A stretch of DNA of 42,826 nucleotides, from contig MPDD01000022.1 of the NCBI GenBank assembly GCA_001874265.1, positions 1 to 42,826 on the forward strand. The letters are read 5' to 3'. Shown here one piece after another: positions 8,111 to 16,295 of this stretch. How positions within the stretch are numbered: the stretch's first letter is position 1; every line of letters begins with the position of its first letter. The translations under genes and the position numbers were made by a program. The notes beneath the pieces are model-generated. The model did no database searches and was not told where the DNA came from. It saw only the letters and a program-made list of their open reading frames with translations. This DNA comes from Bacteroidetes bacterium MedPE-SWsnd-G1. Lineage in GTDB: Bacteria; Bacteroidota; Bacteroidia; Flavobacteriales; Flavobacteriaceae.

Positions 8111-9070
8111 ATGAAGTACGTTGGGTTACAATCTCAAATAAGTAATAATAATTTTAAATCAGTTCTACTACTTATTGCTTTTCCATTGCTTTTACTGGGA
8201 CTCGTTTGGTTGTTCTTTTTTTTTACTAATTTTTACTTTGTAGAAGAAGGAAGTGCGACGAATATTGATACAGTAAATAATGGATTTATCCACACGATTC
8301 CTTTTGTTTCAATTGGAGTTTCTATTTGGTTTTTAATTGCATGGTTTTCACACTCGGCCATGATTCGAAAAGCAACAGGGTCAAAACCACTAGAGCGAAA
8401 AAACAATAAACGTATCTATAATTTGGTGGAGAACTTGTCGATGTCTAGAGGAATGAAAACTCCGAATATCTATATTATTGAAGACGATTCTTTAAATGCC
8501 TTTGCGAGTGGGTTGAGCGACAAAACCTTTGCTGTTACTTTTTCGAGAGGGTTGATTGATAAATTAGATGATGATGAGTTAGAAGGAGTTATCGCACATG
8601 AATTAACTCACATAATCAATAGAGATGTACGCTTATTAATTATCTCTATCATCTTTGTAGGAATCTTTTCGTTTATTACTGAAATTGCTTTTAGGACGGT
8701 GTTATACGGGGGTGGAAGAAGTAGTGGTAAAAAAGAAGGAGGAGGAGCTGTATTTATCATTTTGGCATTAGGAGTAGTAGGAATGATATTGTCATCTTTT
8801 TTCAGGTTTGCGTTGTCTAGAAAAAGGGAATATTTAGCCGATGCAGGTGCCGCGGAAATGACTAAAAAACCATTAGCCTTGGCAAGTGCATTACGCAAAA
8901 TTTCAAATGATCCGTGGATTGAGGCAGTGAAACGAGAAGATGTAGCACAAATGTTTATAGATCATCCTTCTAAGAAACATAAGAATCGTGGATTGGCAAA
9001 TGCATTTAATGGCTTATTTGCAACACATCCTCCAATAAAAAAACGAATTGAAATTTTAGAACAATTTTAA
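8111..9070 (+). CDS. M48 family zinc metallopeptidase (HtpX-like)
   Basis: A 319-residue integral membrane protease of the HtpX/Ste24 group. Two N-terminal membrane helices (about 17-37 and 62-82) precede the catalytic domain. The zinc motif HELTH lies at 163-167 with a likely third ligand Glu in the later SRKREYLADAGA segment. Two more hydrophobic helices (about 180-197 and 212-230) lie between the zinc motif and that Glu, as in HtpX. HtpX proteins degrade misfolded membrane proteins. It is co-transcribed with lemA. Compared with E. coli HtpX (about 293 residues) it is slightly longer at the N terminus. Confident at family level; not called htpX because Bacteroidetes carry several M48 paralogues. 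Confidence 0.93.
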   Translation: MKYVGLQSQISNNNFKSVLLLIAFPLLLLGLVWLFFFFTNFYFVEEGSATNIDTVNNGFIHTIPFVSIGVSIWFLIAWFSHSAMIRKATGSKPLERKNNKRIYNLVENLSMSRGMKTPNIYIIEDDSLNAFASGLSDKTFAVTFSRGLIDKLDDDELEGVIAHELTHIINRDVRLLIISIIFVGIFSFITEIAFRTVLYGGGRSSGKKEGGGAVFIILALGVVGMILSSFFRFALSRKREYLADAGAAEMTKKPLALASALRKISNDPWIEAVKREDVAQMFIDHPSKKHKNRGLANAFNGLFATHPPIKKRIEILEQF

Positions 9071-9073
9071 AAT

Positions 9074-9105
9074 AAAAAACCCGAAGCAATACCTCGGGTT
9101 TTTTT
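9074..9105. terminator. Bidirectional terminator between M48 gene and sod
   Basis: Stem AAAAAACCCGA (9074-9084) pairs with TCGGGTTTTTT (9094-9104) around a 9-nt loop. T-runs occur on both strands, so it can end both the M48 transcript and the convergent sod transcript. Confidence 0.9.
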
Positions 9106-9120
9106 ATTTCAATCTAGAAA

Positions 9121-9729
9121 TTATTTTCCTGCAGCATAATTTGCTGATACCTTAGCCCAATCAATTACATTAAAAAATGCATTGATATAATCCGGTCTAC
9201 GGTTTTGGTAGTTTAAGTAATAAGCGTGTTCCCAAACGTCTAAACCTAAAATTGGTTGGTTACCACAAGTAACTCCTGGCATTGTTGGGTTGTCTTGGTT
9301 TGGTGTAGAACAAACTGTTACTCCACCTCCTTTAACAACACATAACCAAGCCCATCCTGAACCGAATTGGGTAGCAGCAGCACTTGAAAAAGCATTTTTA
9401 AACGCTTCAAATGAACCAAACTCAGCATTGATAGCATCTGCTAACTCACCTGTTGGCTCTCCACCTCCGTTTGGAGACATAACTTCCCAAAACAAACGGT
9501 GATTGTAAAATCCACCTCCATTGTTTCTTATTGCTCCATTGCTCATATCTAAGTTAGATAGAATTTCTTCAATAGATTTTCCTTCTAATTCAGTACCTGC
9601 AACTGCAGCATTTAATTTACTTGTATATCCAGCATGGTGTTTTCCATGGTGAATCTCCATAGTTCTTGCATCTATATGTGGTTCTAGCGCATCATATGCG
9701 TATCCTAATTCTGGTAATTCAAAAGCCAT
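9121..9729 (-). CDS. Superoxide dismutase, Fe/Mn family (Mn-type signature)
   Basis: Converts superoxide to oxygen and hydrogen peroxide. The 202-residue protein carries all four metal ligands: H27, H77, D164 and H168 (LDVWEHAYY). Metal-preference positions point to manganese: Gly73 in NNGGGFYNH where iron enzymes usually have Gln, and Gln145 in STPNQDNP. Cambialistic activity cannot be excluded. There is no signal peptide, so it is cytoplasmic. Unusually for the family there are three Cys (130, 140, 155) around the active-site loop. It is monocistronic, with its own -7 box and a shared terminator. Confidence 0.97.
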   Translation of the reverse strand: MAFELPELGYAYDALEPHIDARTMEIHHGKHHAGYTSKLNAAVAGTELEGKSIEEILSNLDMSNGAIRNNGGGFYNHRLFWEVMSPNGGGEPTGELADAINAEFGSFEAFKNAFSSAAATQFGSGWAWLCVVKGGGVTVCSTPNQDNPTMPGVTCGNQPILGLDVWEHAYYLNYQNRRPDYINAFFNVIDWAKVSANYAAGK

Positions 9730-9767
9730 AATTTTTGTTTTTTAATGTTGTACAAAATTTTCTAGGC

Positions 9768-9775
9768 CAAAGGTA
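9768..9775 (-). promoter_or_regulatory. -7 element for sod
   Basis: TACCTTTG on the minus strand matches TAnnTTTG exactly, with a leader of about 33 nt before sod. A TTTC about 21 bp upstream is the best -33 candidate. Confidence 0.6.
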
Positions 9776-9840
9776 CACAACATAACTCAATCACGGAAAT
9801 TGATTGTTGTTATAAAACTATTAATAAAGTTTATACCAAA

Positions 9841-10863
9841 TTAATAATCCGCATCCTCTGGATACTTGGCCATAAAGCCTTCTGCATCTGCAACCATGTT
9901 TTTACTTCCACAGAAAAACGGTACACGTTGGTGTAATTCGGTTGGTTTAATTTCCATGATTCGTTTATACCCATCCGTTGCCACACCATTTGCTTGTTCC
10001 GCTAAAAAAGCCATTGGATTGCATTCGTATAAGAGGCGTAATTTTCCTTTTGGAGCCTTGGAACTAGTTGGGTATAAATAAATGCCTCCTTTAATCATAT
10101 TTCTATGAAAATCGGAAACCAAAGAGCCAATATATCTTGAGGTATAAGGTCGGTTTCCTTCTTCCTTTTGACAATATTTAATATAGTCTTTAACACCTTG
10201 TGGAAAATGAACATAATTCCCCTCGTTTACAGAATAAATATTCCCGTCATTTGGGAATTTCATGTTTGGATGGGATAAATAAAAGGTTCCTATCGCCGGA
10301 TTCAAGGTAAATCCGTTTACACCATGTCCAGTGGTATAAACTAGCATCGTAGATGTCCCAAAGACCACATAACCCGCGGCTACTTGATTGTCCCCTTTCT
10401 GTAAAAAGTCTTCTAATTGTACAGGTGTTCCGATAGGGGTAACTCTATGGTAAATTGAAAAAATAGTTCCTACAGACACATTTACATCAACATTTGATGA
10501 ACCATCTAACGGATCAATCAGCACAACATATTTATTATTATGTCCACCATTATTGCTTTCAATGGCAATAAAATCATCTTCTTCTTCACTTGCAACACCA
10601 CAAACAATTTGTCTATTTGTGAGGGTCTGCATAAAGATATCATTGGCGTAAACATCTAGTTTTTGTTGGTCTTCTCCTTGAATATTAGTTTCACCTGCAG
10701 CACCTAAAATATCAACCAATCCCGCTTTATTTACTTCGTGATTTACTACTTTTGCTGCAAGTCGAATAGAGTTTATTAGTCTTGAGAGTTCCCCTGAAGA
10801 ATATTGAAAATGCATTTGATTGTCAATAATGAATTCTCCTAGTGTGGTGTGTTTTTGAGACAT
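9841..10863 (-). CDS. fbp: Class 1 fructose-1,6-bisphosphatase
   Basis: Hydrolyses fructose-1,6-bisphosphate to fructose-6-phosphate, the committed step of gluconeogenesis. The 340 residues match the class 1 family in length. The metal-binding signature [12 protein letters not shown] is at about 124-135, and ASEEEDD upstream supplies further acidic ligands. The substrate-binding block near the C terminus reads [21 protein letters not shown]. The start is the first Met after a short leader; a 7/8 match to the -7 box (GATATTTG, 10884-10891) lies about 21 bp upstream. It diverges from a GNAT gene 60 bp away. Confidence 0.97.
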   Translation of the reverse strand: MSQKHTTLGEFIIDNQMHFQYSSGELSRLINSIRLAAKVVNHEVNKAGLVDILGAAGETNIQGEDQQKLDVYANDIFMQTLTNRQIVCGVASEEEDDFIAIESNNGGHNNKYVVLIDPLDGSSNVDVNVSVGTIFSIYHRVTPIGTPVQLEDFLQKGDNQVAAGYVVFGTSTMLVYTTGHGVNGFTLNPAIGTFYLSHPNMKFPNDGNIYSVNEGNYVHFPQGVKDYIKYCQKEEGNRPYTSRYIGSLVSDFHRNMIKGGIYLYPTSSKAPKGKLRLLYECNPMAFLAEQANGVATDGYKRIMEIKPTELHQRVPFFCGSKNMVADAEGFMAKYPEDADY

Positions 10864-10923
10864 AACTGCGTTCTAGTTTTTTACAAATATCGTTTTTTAG
10901 TAAAACATAAAGCCATTTTAAAC

Positions 10924-11406
10924 ATGAAAATATCAATACGAAAAGCAATTAAATCGGATGCTAGTTCAATTTTAAAATTAATACAACATTTAGCGGATTT
11001 TGAGAATGAACCAGATGAAGTAGAAGTAACAAAAGAGGATATTGAAAGCGATGGTTTTGGGGTGAACCCATTATTTAATGCGTTTGTTGCAGAAGTTGAC
11101 AATGAAGTTGTTGGAATGGCGTTGTATTACTACAGATATTCTACATGGAAAGGGAAAACGATTCATCTGGAAGACTTGATTGTAAGAGAAGATATGCGTA
11201 AGAAAAATATAGGAGGTCTTTTATATCAATCTATAATGAAGCAGGCTTTTAAGGAAAATGTGAGACGAGTTGAATGGGTGGTGTTAGATTGGAATACACC
11301 AGCGCGAAATTTCTATTTAAACTCTGGAGCAAAAATTTTAGAAGGTTGGGAAACCGTTCAAATGGATAAAAACGGGATTGTTAATTTTGTTGAAGGACCA
11401 AAATAA
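10924..11406 (+). CDS. GNAT family N-acetyltransferase
   Basis: A 160-residue acetyl-CoA-dependent acyltransferase of the GNAT fold. The opening KISIRKAIKSDASSIL is the usual strand 1-helix 1 segment. The acetyl-CoA loop is LEDLIVREDMRKKNIGGLLYQS (the R/QxxGxG/A motif reads RKKNIGG), followed by WVVLDWNTPARNFYLNSGAKI, closely like diamine (spermidine/spermine-type) acetyltransferases. The start at 10924 was chosen because a further upstream in-frame Met would overlap fbp and add an unlikely leader. Its stop codon is directly followed by the aspartate kinase start (TAAATG), so the two are translationally linked. Substrate is not certain. Confidence 0.88.
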   Translation: MKISIRKAIKSDASSILKLIQHLADFENEPDEVEVTKEDIESDGFGVNPLFNAFVAEVDNEVVGMALYYYRYSTWKGKTIHLEDLIVREDMRKKNIGGLLYQSIMKQAFKENVRRVEWVVLDWNTPARNFYLNSGAKILEGWETVQMDKNGIVNFVEGPK

Positions 11407-12654
11407 ATGAAGGTATTTAAATTTGGAGGTGCATCAGTTAAAGATGCAGATTCTGTTAAAAATGTTGCGAAAGTTTTAAAACATGAAAACGCTACTGATG
11501 TGTTGATTGTCATTTCTGCAATGGGTAAAATGACCAATGCTTTTGAAAAAGTTGTAATGGCCTTTTTTAATGACCCTCCAAAACTTGCAAAAGAAATAGC
11601 CTTTGTAAAAACTTTTCATCAAACGATTATTTCAAATTTATTTGAAAATGAATCACATCCCATTTTTGAAGTAATTGAAACCGAATTTAAAACACTGAAT
11701 AATTTTCTTGATGAGAATACATCAATAGATTATAGTTATGTTTATGATCAGGTTGTAAGTTACGGAGAGGTGTTATCCACCAAAATTGTAAGTGCATATT
11801 TAAATGAAATTGGGATAAATAATAATTGGCTAGATGCTAGAAAATTAGTTAGAACAGATACCTATTACCGCTCTGCAAAAGTTAATTGGGAAGAAACGGA
11901 ATCTGTAATTATAGCAAATGCCCCAACAAATTCGATTAGTATTACACAAGGGTTTATTGCAGGAAACAACGGAACAACGACAACTTTAGGTAGAGAGGGT
12001 TCAGATTTCACCGCTGCTATTTTTGCATATTGTTTAAATGCAGAAAGCGTTACAATTTGGAAGGATGTTGAAGGTATTTTAAATGCGCATCCTAAGTATT
12101 TTTCTAATACCGTTTTATTGAATCAAGTCTCTTATAAAGAAGCAACCGAAATGGCTTTTTATGGAGCGTCTGTAATTCATCCTAAAACTTTAAAACCATT
12201 AGAAAATAAGTTAATTCCATTAATTGTTCGGTCATTCGATAAGTTAAATACGAGAGGAACTATAGTGCAGAAAGGAGAAGATATTGAACCTTTAACACCA
12301 TGTTTTATTCAAAAGAAACAGCAGATTTTGGTTTCAATTTCGGCCAAAGATTTCTCGTTTATGGTAGAGTATAACATAAGAGATATTTTTCAGCAATTAC
12401 ATGGCCAAAAATTAAAAGTGAATTTGATTCAGAATTCAGCGCTAAGTTTTTCAGTGTGTATTGAAGATAAATACAACACGTTCAAACAGTTTTACAATGA
12501 GTTAAAAGATGAGTTCAAAATCTCATATAATTCAAATGTAACTCTGTACACCATTCGTCATTTTGATGATGCTTCCATCGAAAGAATTGTAAAAGGCAAG
12601 AATGTTTATCTAAAGCAAAGCAGCAGAGAGACCATCCAAATTATTACAGAATAA
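11407..12654 (+). CDS. Monofunctional aspartate kinase
   Basis: Phosphorylates aspartate, the first step toward lysine, diaminopimelate, methionine and threonine. At 415 residues it is a stand-alone kinase rather than the fused ThrA-type enzyme. The N-terminal motif reads KFGGASVKDADS (5-16) instead of the commoner KFGGTS. The GREGSDFTAA motif (about 197-206) binds ATP and aspartate, and a WKDVEGILNAHPK block follows. The C-terminal 115 residues form a poorly conserved ACT-like regulatory region, so feedback properties cannot be predicted. It follows the GNAT gene with no gap. Confidence 0.93.
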   Translation: MKVFKFGGASVKDADSVKNVAKVLKHENATDVLIVISAMGKMTNAFEKVVMAFFNDPPKLAKEIAFVKTFHQTIISNLFENESHPIFEVIETEFKTLNNFLDENTSIDYSYVYDQVVSYGEVLSTKIVSAYLNEIGINNNWLDARKLVRTDTYYRSAKVNWEETESVIIANAPTNSISITQGFIAGNNGTTTTLGREGSDFTAAIFAYCLNAESVTIWKDVEGILNAHPKYFSNTVLLNQVSYKEATEMAFYGASVIHPKTLKPLENKLIPLIVRSFDKLNTRGTIVQKGEDIEPLTPCFIQKKQQILVSISAKDFSFMVEYNIRDIFQQLHGQKLKVNLIQNSALSFSVCIEDKYNTFKQFYNELKDEFKISYNSNVTLYTIRHFDDASIERIVKGKNVYLKQSSRETIQIITE

Positions 12655-12658
12655 AGTA

Positions 12659-12666
12659 TATATTTG
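12659..12666 (+). promoter_or_regulatory. -7 element for olsF-like gene
   Basis: TATATTTG right after the aspartate kinase stop matches TAnnTTTG, with a leader of about 21 nt before the next gene. No clear -33 TTTG is seen, and read-through from upstream is also possible. Confidence 0.5.
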
Positions 12667-12692
12667 TTATTCGCTCTAATTTTAAGGAATGC

Positions 12693-14495
12693 ATGGGTTT
12701 AGTTACCGCAAAAGAAGTTTCAAAAGCAGTTAATCTTGACAAATATGGTTTTATAGGAACCTTTTTTGGCTGGTTGTTAATGAAGGTTTTGCGTATTTCT
12801 ACACTAAATAAAATTTACAATAAGCACAAGCATTTATCAGATTTAGAATTTTTCGATGCGCTTTTAGACGATCTTCAAATTCAATTTGAAATACCTGATG
12901 AAGATTTAAAAAGAATTCCAAAAGATGGTGCTTTTATTACTGTTTCAAATCACCCATTAGGTGGTATAGATGGAATTTTATTGTTGAAGTTATTGGTTAA
13001 AAAAAGACCAGATTATAGGATTATTGCCAATTTCTTATTGCATAGAATAGAGCCAATGAAGCCATACATAATGCCTGTAAATCCATTCGAAGACCGGAAA
13101 GATATAAAATCGAGTATGGCGGGTGTAAAAGAAGCCTTAATGCATTTGAAAGATGATAGGCCTTTGGGTATTTTTCCGGCTGGAGAAGTTTCGACCTACA
13201 AAGACGGTAAATTAATGGTAGATAAACCTTGGGAAGAAGGGGCTGTTAAATTGATTAAGAAAGCGAATGTTCCGATTATTCCTATTTATTTTCATGCTAA
13301 AAATAGTCGATTGTTTTACTGGCTATCTAAAATTAATGACACCTTAAGAACTGCTAAATTGCCTTCTGAATTGCTATCGCAAAAGCAACGTGTAATTAAA
13401 GTTAGAATTGGGAAACCTATTTCTGTTAAAGACCAGAATCAATTTGAAAAAACGGAGGACTTCTATGAGTTTATTAGAAAAAAAACTTACATGTTGGCCA
13501 ATCCTTTTGAACCTACAAAAATTATTCAAACACCAACTTTAAAATTTCCGAAAGAGCCGAAAGAAATTGTTTCTCAGGGTAACGTTAAAGCGATGATTGA
13601 AGAAGTGGCCGCTTTAAGAGAGAATGATTCTAGAATGATGGAGAGTAAAAATTATGAAGTCTTTTTTGCTAGTGCGGATAAGATTCCAAATTTATTACAT
13701 GAAATAGGGAGGTTACGTGAAATTACTTTTAGAGATGTAGGAGAAGGAACGAATAATGAAATTGATTTAGATGAGTTTGACCAAACTTATCATCATTTGT
13801 TCTTGTGGGATAATAATACAAAGAAGCTTGTTGGTGCGTATAGAATGGGTCTTGGAGTTGCTATTTATGCCAAAAGTGGAATTGAAGGTTTTTATGTACA
13901 AACACTTTTTAAGTTTGAGCCAGAATTGTATTCCATGATGAGTAAAACCATAGATATTGGGCGAGCATTTATAGTAAAAGAATATCAACAAAAACCGATG
14001 CCATTATTCTTTTTATGGAAAGGTATTATTCATGTTACATTGCGTTATCCAAAGCATAAATATTTGACTGGAGGGGTAAGTATTTCTAATCAATTTTCTA
14101 ACTTCTCAAAATCGTTGATGATTGAGTTTATGAAATCTCATTATTACGATCCTTATATAGCGCAGTATATTCATCCTAAGAAGGAGTATAAAGTAAAATT
14201 AAAAGATGCGGATAGAGATTTTGTCTTTGACGCAACACAGGCTGATTTAAAAAAGTTTGATAAAGTAATTGATGAATTGGAGCCTGGGAGTTTACGCTTA
14301 CCGGTCTTGATTAAAAAGTATATAAAGCAAAACGCCAAATTAGTTGCTTTTAACGTAGATCCAAAATTTAACAATGCAATTGATGGACTTATTTTTCTTC
14401 GTATTTCAGATATACCGAAAAGCACTGTTGGACCGGTAATGGAAGAGTTCCAAGCAGAACTGGAACGAAAGATGGTAGATGAAAATTCAAAATAA
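12693..14495 (+). CDS. olsF: Bifunctional acyltransferase, OlsF-like (ornithine lipid synthesis)
   Basis: A 600-residue two-domain protein. The N-terminal half (about 40-270) is a PlsC-type O-acyltransferase with the motif NHPLGGIDG (H87, D93) and FPAGEVS (the FPEG-type block). The C-terminal half (about 310-560) is an OlsB/hemolysin-like GNAT N-acyltransferase, recognised by RLREITFRDVGEG and DLDEFDQTYHHLFLWD, then DIGRAFIVKEYQ. This order matches OlsF, reported in Flavobacterium johnsoniae and Serratia to make ornithine lipids alone: the GNAT half N-acylates ornithine and the PlsC half adds the second fatty acid. No membrane helix is obvious; it likely works at the inner membrane face. Related amino acids such as glycine could be the true substrate. 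Confidence 0.85.
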   Translation: MGLVTAKEVSKAVNLDKYGFIGTFFGWLLMKVLRISTLNKIYNKHKHLSDLEFFDALLDDLQIQFEIPDEDLKRIPKDGAFITVSNHPLGGIDGILLLKLLVKKRPDYRIIANFLLHRIEPMKPYIMPVNPFEDRKDIKSSMAGVKEALMHLKDDRPLGIFPAGEVSTYKDGKLMVDKPWEEGAVKLIKKANVPIIPIYFHAKNSRLFYWLSKINDTLRTAKLPSELLSQKQRVIKVRIGKPISVKDQNQFEKTEDFYEFIRKKTYMLANPFEPTKIIQTPTLKFPKEPKEIVSQGNVKAMIEEVAALRENDSRMMESKNYEVFFASADKIPNLLHEIGRLREITFRDVGEGTNNEIDLDEFDQTYHHLFLWDNNTKKLVGAYRMGLGVAIYAKSGIEGFYVQTLFKFEPELYSMMSKTIDIGRAFIVKEYQQKPMPLFFLWKGIIHVTLRYPKHKYLTGGVSISNQFSNFSKSLMIEFMKSHYYDPYIAQYIHPKKEYKVKLKDADRDFVFDATQADLKKFDKVIDELEPGSLRLPVLIKKYIKQNAKLVAFNVDPKFNNAIDGLIFLRISDIPKSTVGPVMEEFQAELERKMVDENSK

Positions 14496-14521
14496 AAGGG
14501 GGCTCATATGAGTCCCCTTTT
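14494..14521. terminator. Bidirectional terminator between olsF-like gene and TM2 gene
   Basis: A near-perfect palindrome centred on CTCATATGAG with flanking AAAAGGGG/CCCCTTTT, one G-T pair, and T-runs on both strands. It serves the two convergent genes. Confidence 0.88.
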
Positions 14522-14526
14522 TATAT

Positions 14527-14805
14527 TTAGAACCAACCTTTATAATTGTTTTGATACATTTCAACAAACTCCTCATCAGATTTTGTTAAATAGATAATCC
14601 CTTCAATAAGTCCAAGGATTCCTAAAATTCCACAACTAACGAATGAAATTAATATTTGAATTAATCCTTCTTTGGTGTAGCCAAGAACAAATTTGTGTAT
14701 TCCTAATGAGCCAAAAAGGATACCCAAAACACCAGCGATAACTCTTTTACTATCCTGAACTGAGTAATGCATTTTTGTTTGCCCATTTTCATCAACTATT
14801 TCCAT
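14527..14805 (-). CDS. TM2 domain-containing membrane protein
   Basis: A 92-residue membrane protein with a TM2 domain: two membrane helices (about 25-45 and 50-70) separated by a short loop, with the family marks KRVIAGVLGILFGSLGIHKFVLGY and GLIEGIIYL. The N-terminal MEIVDENGQTKMHYSVQDSK is a short soluble leader. TM2 proteins in bacteria have no settled function. It is last in a run of minus-strand genes (DUF4199, DUF1801, VOC, TM2), 41 bases behind the VOC gene. That gap has no convincing promoter, so it is probably the tail of that operon. Confidence 0.9.
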   Translation of the reverse strand: MEIVDENGQTKMHYSVQDSKRVIAGVLGILFGSLGIHKFVLGYTKEGLIQILISFVSCGILGILGLIEGIIYLTKSDEEFVEMYQNNYKGWF

Positions 14806-14846
14806 GTAATTTTAAAATTTTGTTAGTCCTGCTAAAATATCGAATT

Positions 14847-15233
14847 TTATTGAAAAGCGGCATCAATTGGTTCCCACAATTCAATTTTATTTCCATCATT
14901 GTCTAATATCCATCCAAATTTACCGTAGTCATATGTTTGCATTTCACCAACAATTGTAACTCCTTCTTCTTTTAAGACCTTTAATAAATCTTCTAGGTTT
15001 TCAACCCTATAGTTAAACATAAAATCTTTTTTAGAAGGCTCATAGTAATCCGTATCCTTAGCAAATGGACTCCATTGTGTAGAACAGTCCTTTCCCTCTT
15101 TATCTTTCCACCAAAAAGTACATCCCCAATCATCCGTATTAAATCCTAAATGCTTTTTATACCAATCTTTTGTGTCCGTTGGGTTATCCGTTTTAAAGAA
15201 CAATCCGCCTATACCAGTAACTCGTTTTTTCAT
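14847..15233 (-). CDS. VOC (glyoxalase/dioxygenase superfamily) protein
   Basis: A 128-residue single VOC-fold protein with two beta-alpha-beta-beta-beta units. It opens RVTGIGGLFFKTDNPTDTKDWYKKHLG, the usual first unit, and closes with YDYGKFGWILDNDGNKIELWEPID, the typical final strand with a metal-ligand Glu (ELWEP). Family members include glyoxalases, resistance proteins and dioxygenases; the substrate cannot be told. It starts 4 bases after the DUF1801 gene, in a tight operon with it and DUF4199. A toxin-like role or antibiotic binding would be a guess. Confidence 0.9.
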   Translation of the reverse strand: MKKRVTGIGGLFFKTDNPTDTKDWYKKHLGFNTDDWGCTFWWKDKEGKDCSTQWSPFAKDTDYYEPSKKDFMFNYRVENLEDLLKVLKEEGVTIVGEMQTYDYGKFGWILDNDGNKIELWEPIDAAFQ

Positions 15234-15237
15234 AAAT

Positions 15238-15693
15238 CTATCGTTTTATATTTTTCTCATAGGTCGCAATCCATGCTTCTGGAGTAATTTTAGCTACCAA
15301 TTCCGCAATTAAATCATAAGGAATATCATTCATTTTTTTAAATCGAACACAACTTTTACCCATATCTAATTTGTATTTGCAGTGCTTTGGATATTCGTTT
15401 ACGAACCAATCATGTATTTTTTGGTCCGCATATATTCCAGAATGATATAATGCAACAAAGTTTTTTTGTGATGCCAAATTCATGAATGGTAAAGGAACAG
15501 AATTATCACAATGATATCCACTAGGGTAGGTGCTAAACGGAACATGCCAACTTAGCATTCCATAACCCAAACCCGCTTCGTAACCTTCAGGGATATTCTG
15601 AGAAATAACCTCTCTAAGTTTTTGAATAACCTCCTTTCTATCTTCAGGTAATTGGTTTATATATTCATCTGGTGTATTCGCTTCGTATTTCAT
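15238..15693 (-). CDS. DUF1801 domain-containing protein
   Basis: A 151-residue soluble protein of the DUF1801 (YdhG-like) family, which has a fold related to the iron-binding frataxin-like group but no proven role. Marks are TPDEYINQLPEDRKEVIQKLREVI (about 7-30), GMLSWHVPFSTYP and a closing LDMGKSCVRFKKMNDIPYDLIAELV block. The start at 15693 (MKYEANTP) was chosen because the longer reading frame runs into the preceding DUF4199 gene and adds an unrelated leader. It begins 4 bases after the DUF4199 stop codon and ends 4 bases before the VOC gene, so the three are surely co-transcribed. Confidence 0.88.
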   Translation of the reverse strand: MKYEANTPDEYINQLPEDRKEVIQKLREVISQNIPEGYEAGLGYGMLSWHVPFSTYPSGYHCDNSVPLPFMNLASQKNFVALYHSGIYADQKIHDWFVNEYPKHCKYKLDMGKSCVRFKKMNDIPYDLIAELVAKITPEAWIATYEKNIKR

Positions 15694-15697
15694 AATA

Positions 15698-16207
15698 TTA
15701 TTTTTTTCGTTGAAGAATAAATGAAGATATAACCGTGATAATGATTCCGATGGTAAATACAATTCCGAACATAAACAAACCTGCAAATGTTGGATTGTCA
15801 AAGGCCTCCATGTCAGTTATCAATTTTTCTTTTTGTATCTCAAACTCGGCCGGAGGTAGTGTTTCTTTAAGGTCATTTAAGGTGTATTGAATATATTCCG
15901 CAGAAAAGTCAGGATTAATTAACGTTACATAAACAATATCTAAAAGCCCAATTACAATACCTACAATAGCAGAAATTGCCAAACCAATGACCAATGCTTT
16001 TCCAAATGAAACGATCCCTCCGTTTGTTTTATCTCTGAAATGTTTAATACCAAAAAAAACGAAAGACAAGGATGCAAAAATGGATAAATATCCAAATATT
16101 TCTAATAGACTAAAATCTATTAAATTGGTAAAAAAATGACTTCCAGCAAATATACTTCCACCGATAAGTGCGCCATATCCACCAAATCTTAAAATTGAAT
16201 TTTTCAT
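15698..16207 (-). CDS. DUF4199 domain-containing membrane protein
   Basis: A 169-residue inner-membrane protein of the Bacteroidetes DUF4199 family. Four hydrophobic segments are seen: two near the N terminus (about 8-28 and 34-52), one at about 66-92 and one at about 143-165. Between the last two lies an acidic, Glu/Lys-rich cytoplasmic or periplasmic loop. Function is unknown. The start at 16207 (MKNSILRFGG) is preferred over a longer frame because it opens with the standard family N terminus and lies 25 bp past a -7 box. It is first of the DUF4199-DUF1801-VOC-TM2 unit and follows a membrane-bound LuxR regulator. Confidence 0.88.
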   Translation of the reverse strand: MKNSILRFGGYGALIGGSIFAGSHFFTNLIDFSLLEIFGYLSIFASLSFVFFGIKHFRDKTNGGIVSFGKALVIGLAISAIVGIVIGLLDIVYVTLINPDFSAEYIQYTLNDLKETLPPAEFEIQKEKLITDMEAFDNPTFAGLFMFGIVFTIGIIITVISSFILQRKK

Positions 16208-16231
16208 AATTTGAAGTTTAAAAGTTTGAAA

Positions 16232-16239
16232 CAAAACTA
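16232..16239 (-). promoter_or_regulatory. -7 element for DUF4199-DUF1801-VOC-TM2 unit
   Basis: TAGTTTTG on the minus strand matches TAnnTTTG and lies about 25 bp before the DUF4199 start. The -33 position lacks TTTG. The inverted repeat at 16266-16295 lies just upstream, the arrangement expected of an activator-dependent promoter. Confidence 0.6.
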
Positions 16240-16265
16240 GCCTCACAGATTCAAATTCTACTCAT

Positions 16266-16295
16266 ACTAAAGTACGAATTCTATCCTACTTTAGT
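16266..16295. promoter_or_regulatory. Perfect 9-bp inverted repeat, candidate operator
   Basis: ACTAAAGTA (16266-16274) and TACTTTAGT (16287-16295) form a perfect inverted repeat with a 12-bp spacer, overlapping the stop codon of the LuxR-type gene. A nonamer CGAATTCTA inside the spacer recurs with one change as CAAATTCTA at 16252-16260, 23 bp away. Its near edge is about 39 bp upstream of the inferred transcription start of the DUF4199 unit. There is no T-tract, so it is not a standard terminator. Confidence 0.6.

Noticed and set aside
10849-10923. Longer N terminus for the GNAT protein
   Set aside because: The extension overlaps fbp, is not GNAT-like, and the internal Met at 10924 opens the family's normal first strand.
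15694-15801. Longer N terminus for the DUF1801 protein
   Set aside because: It would run into the end of the DUF4199 gene; the conserved domain begins at the internal Met at 15693.
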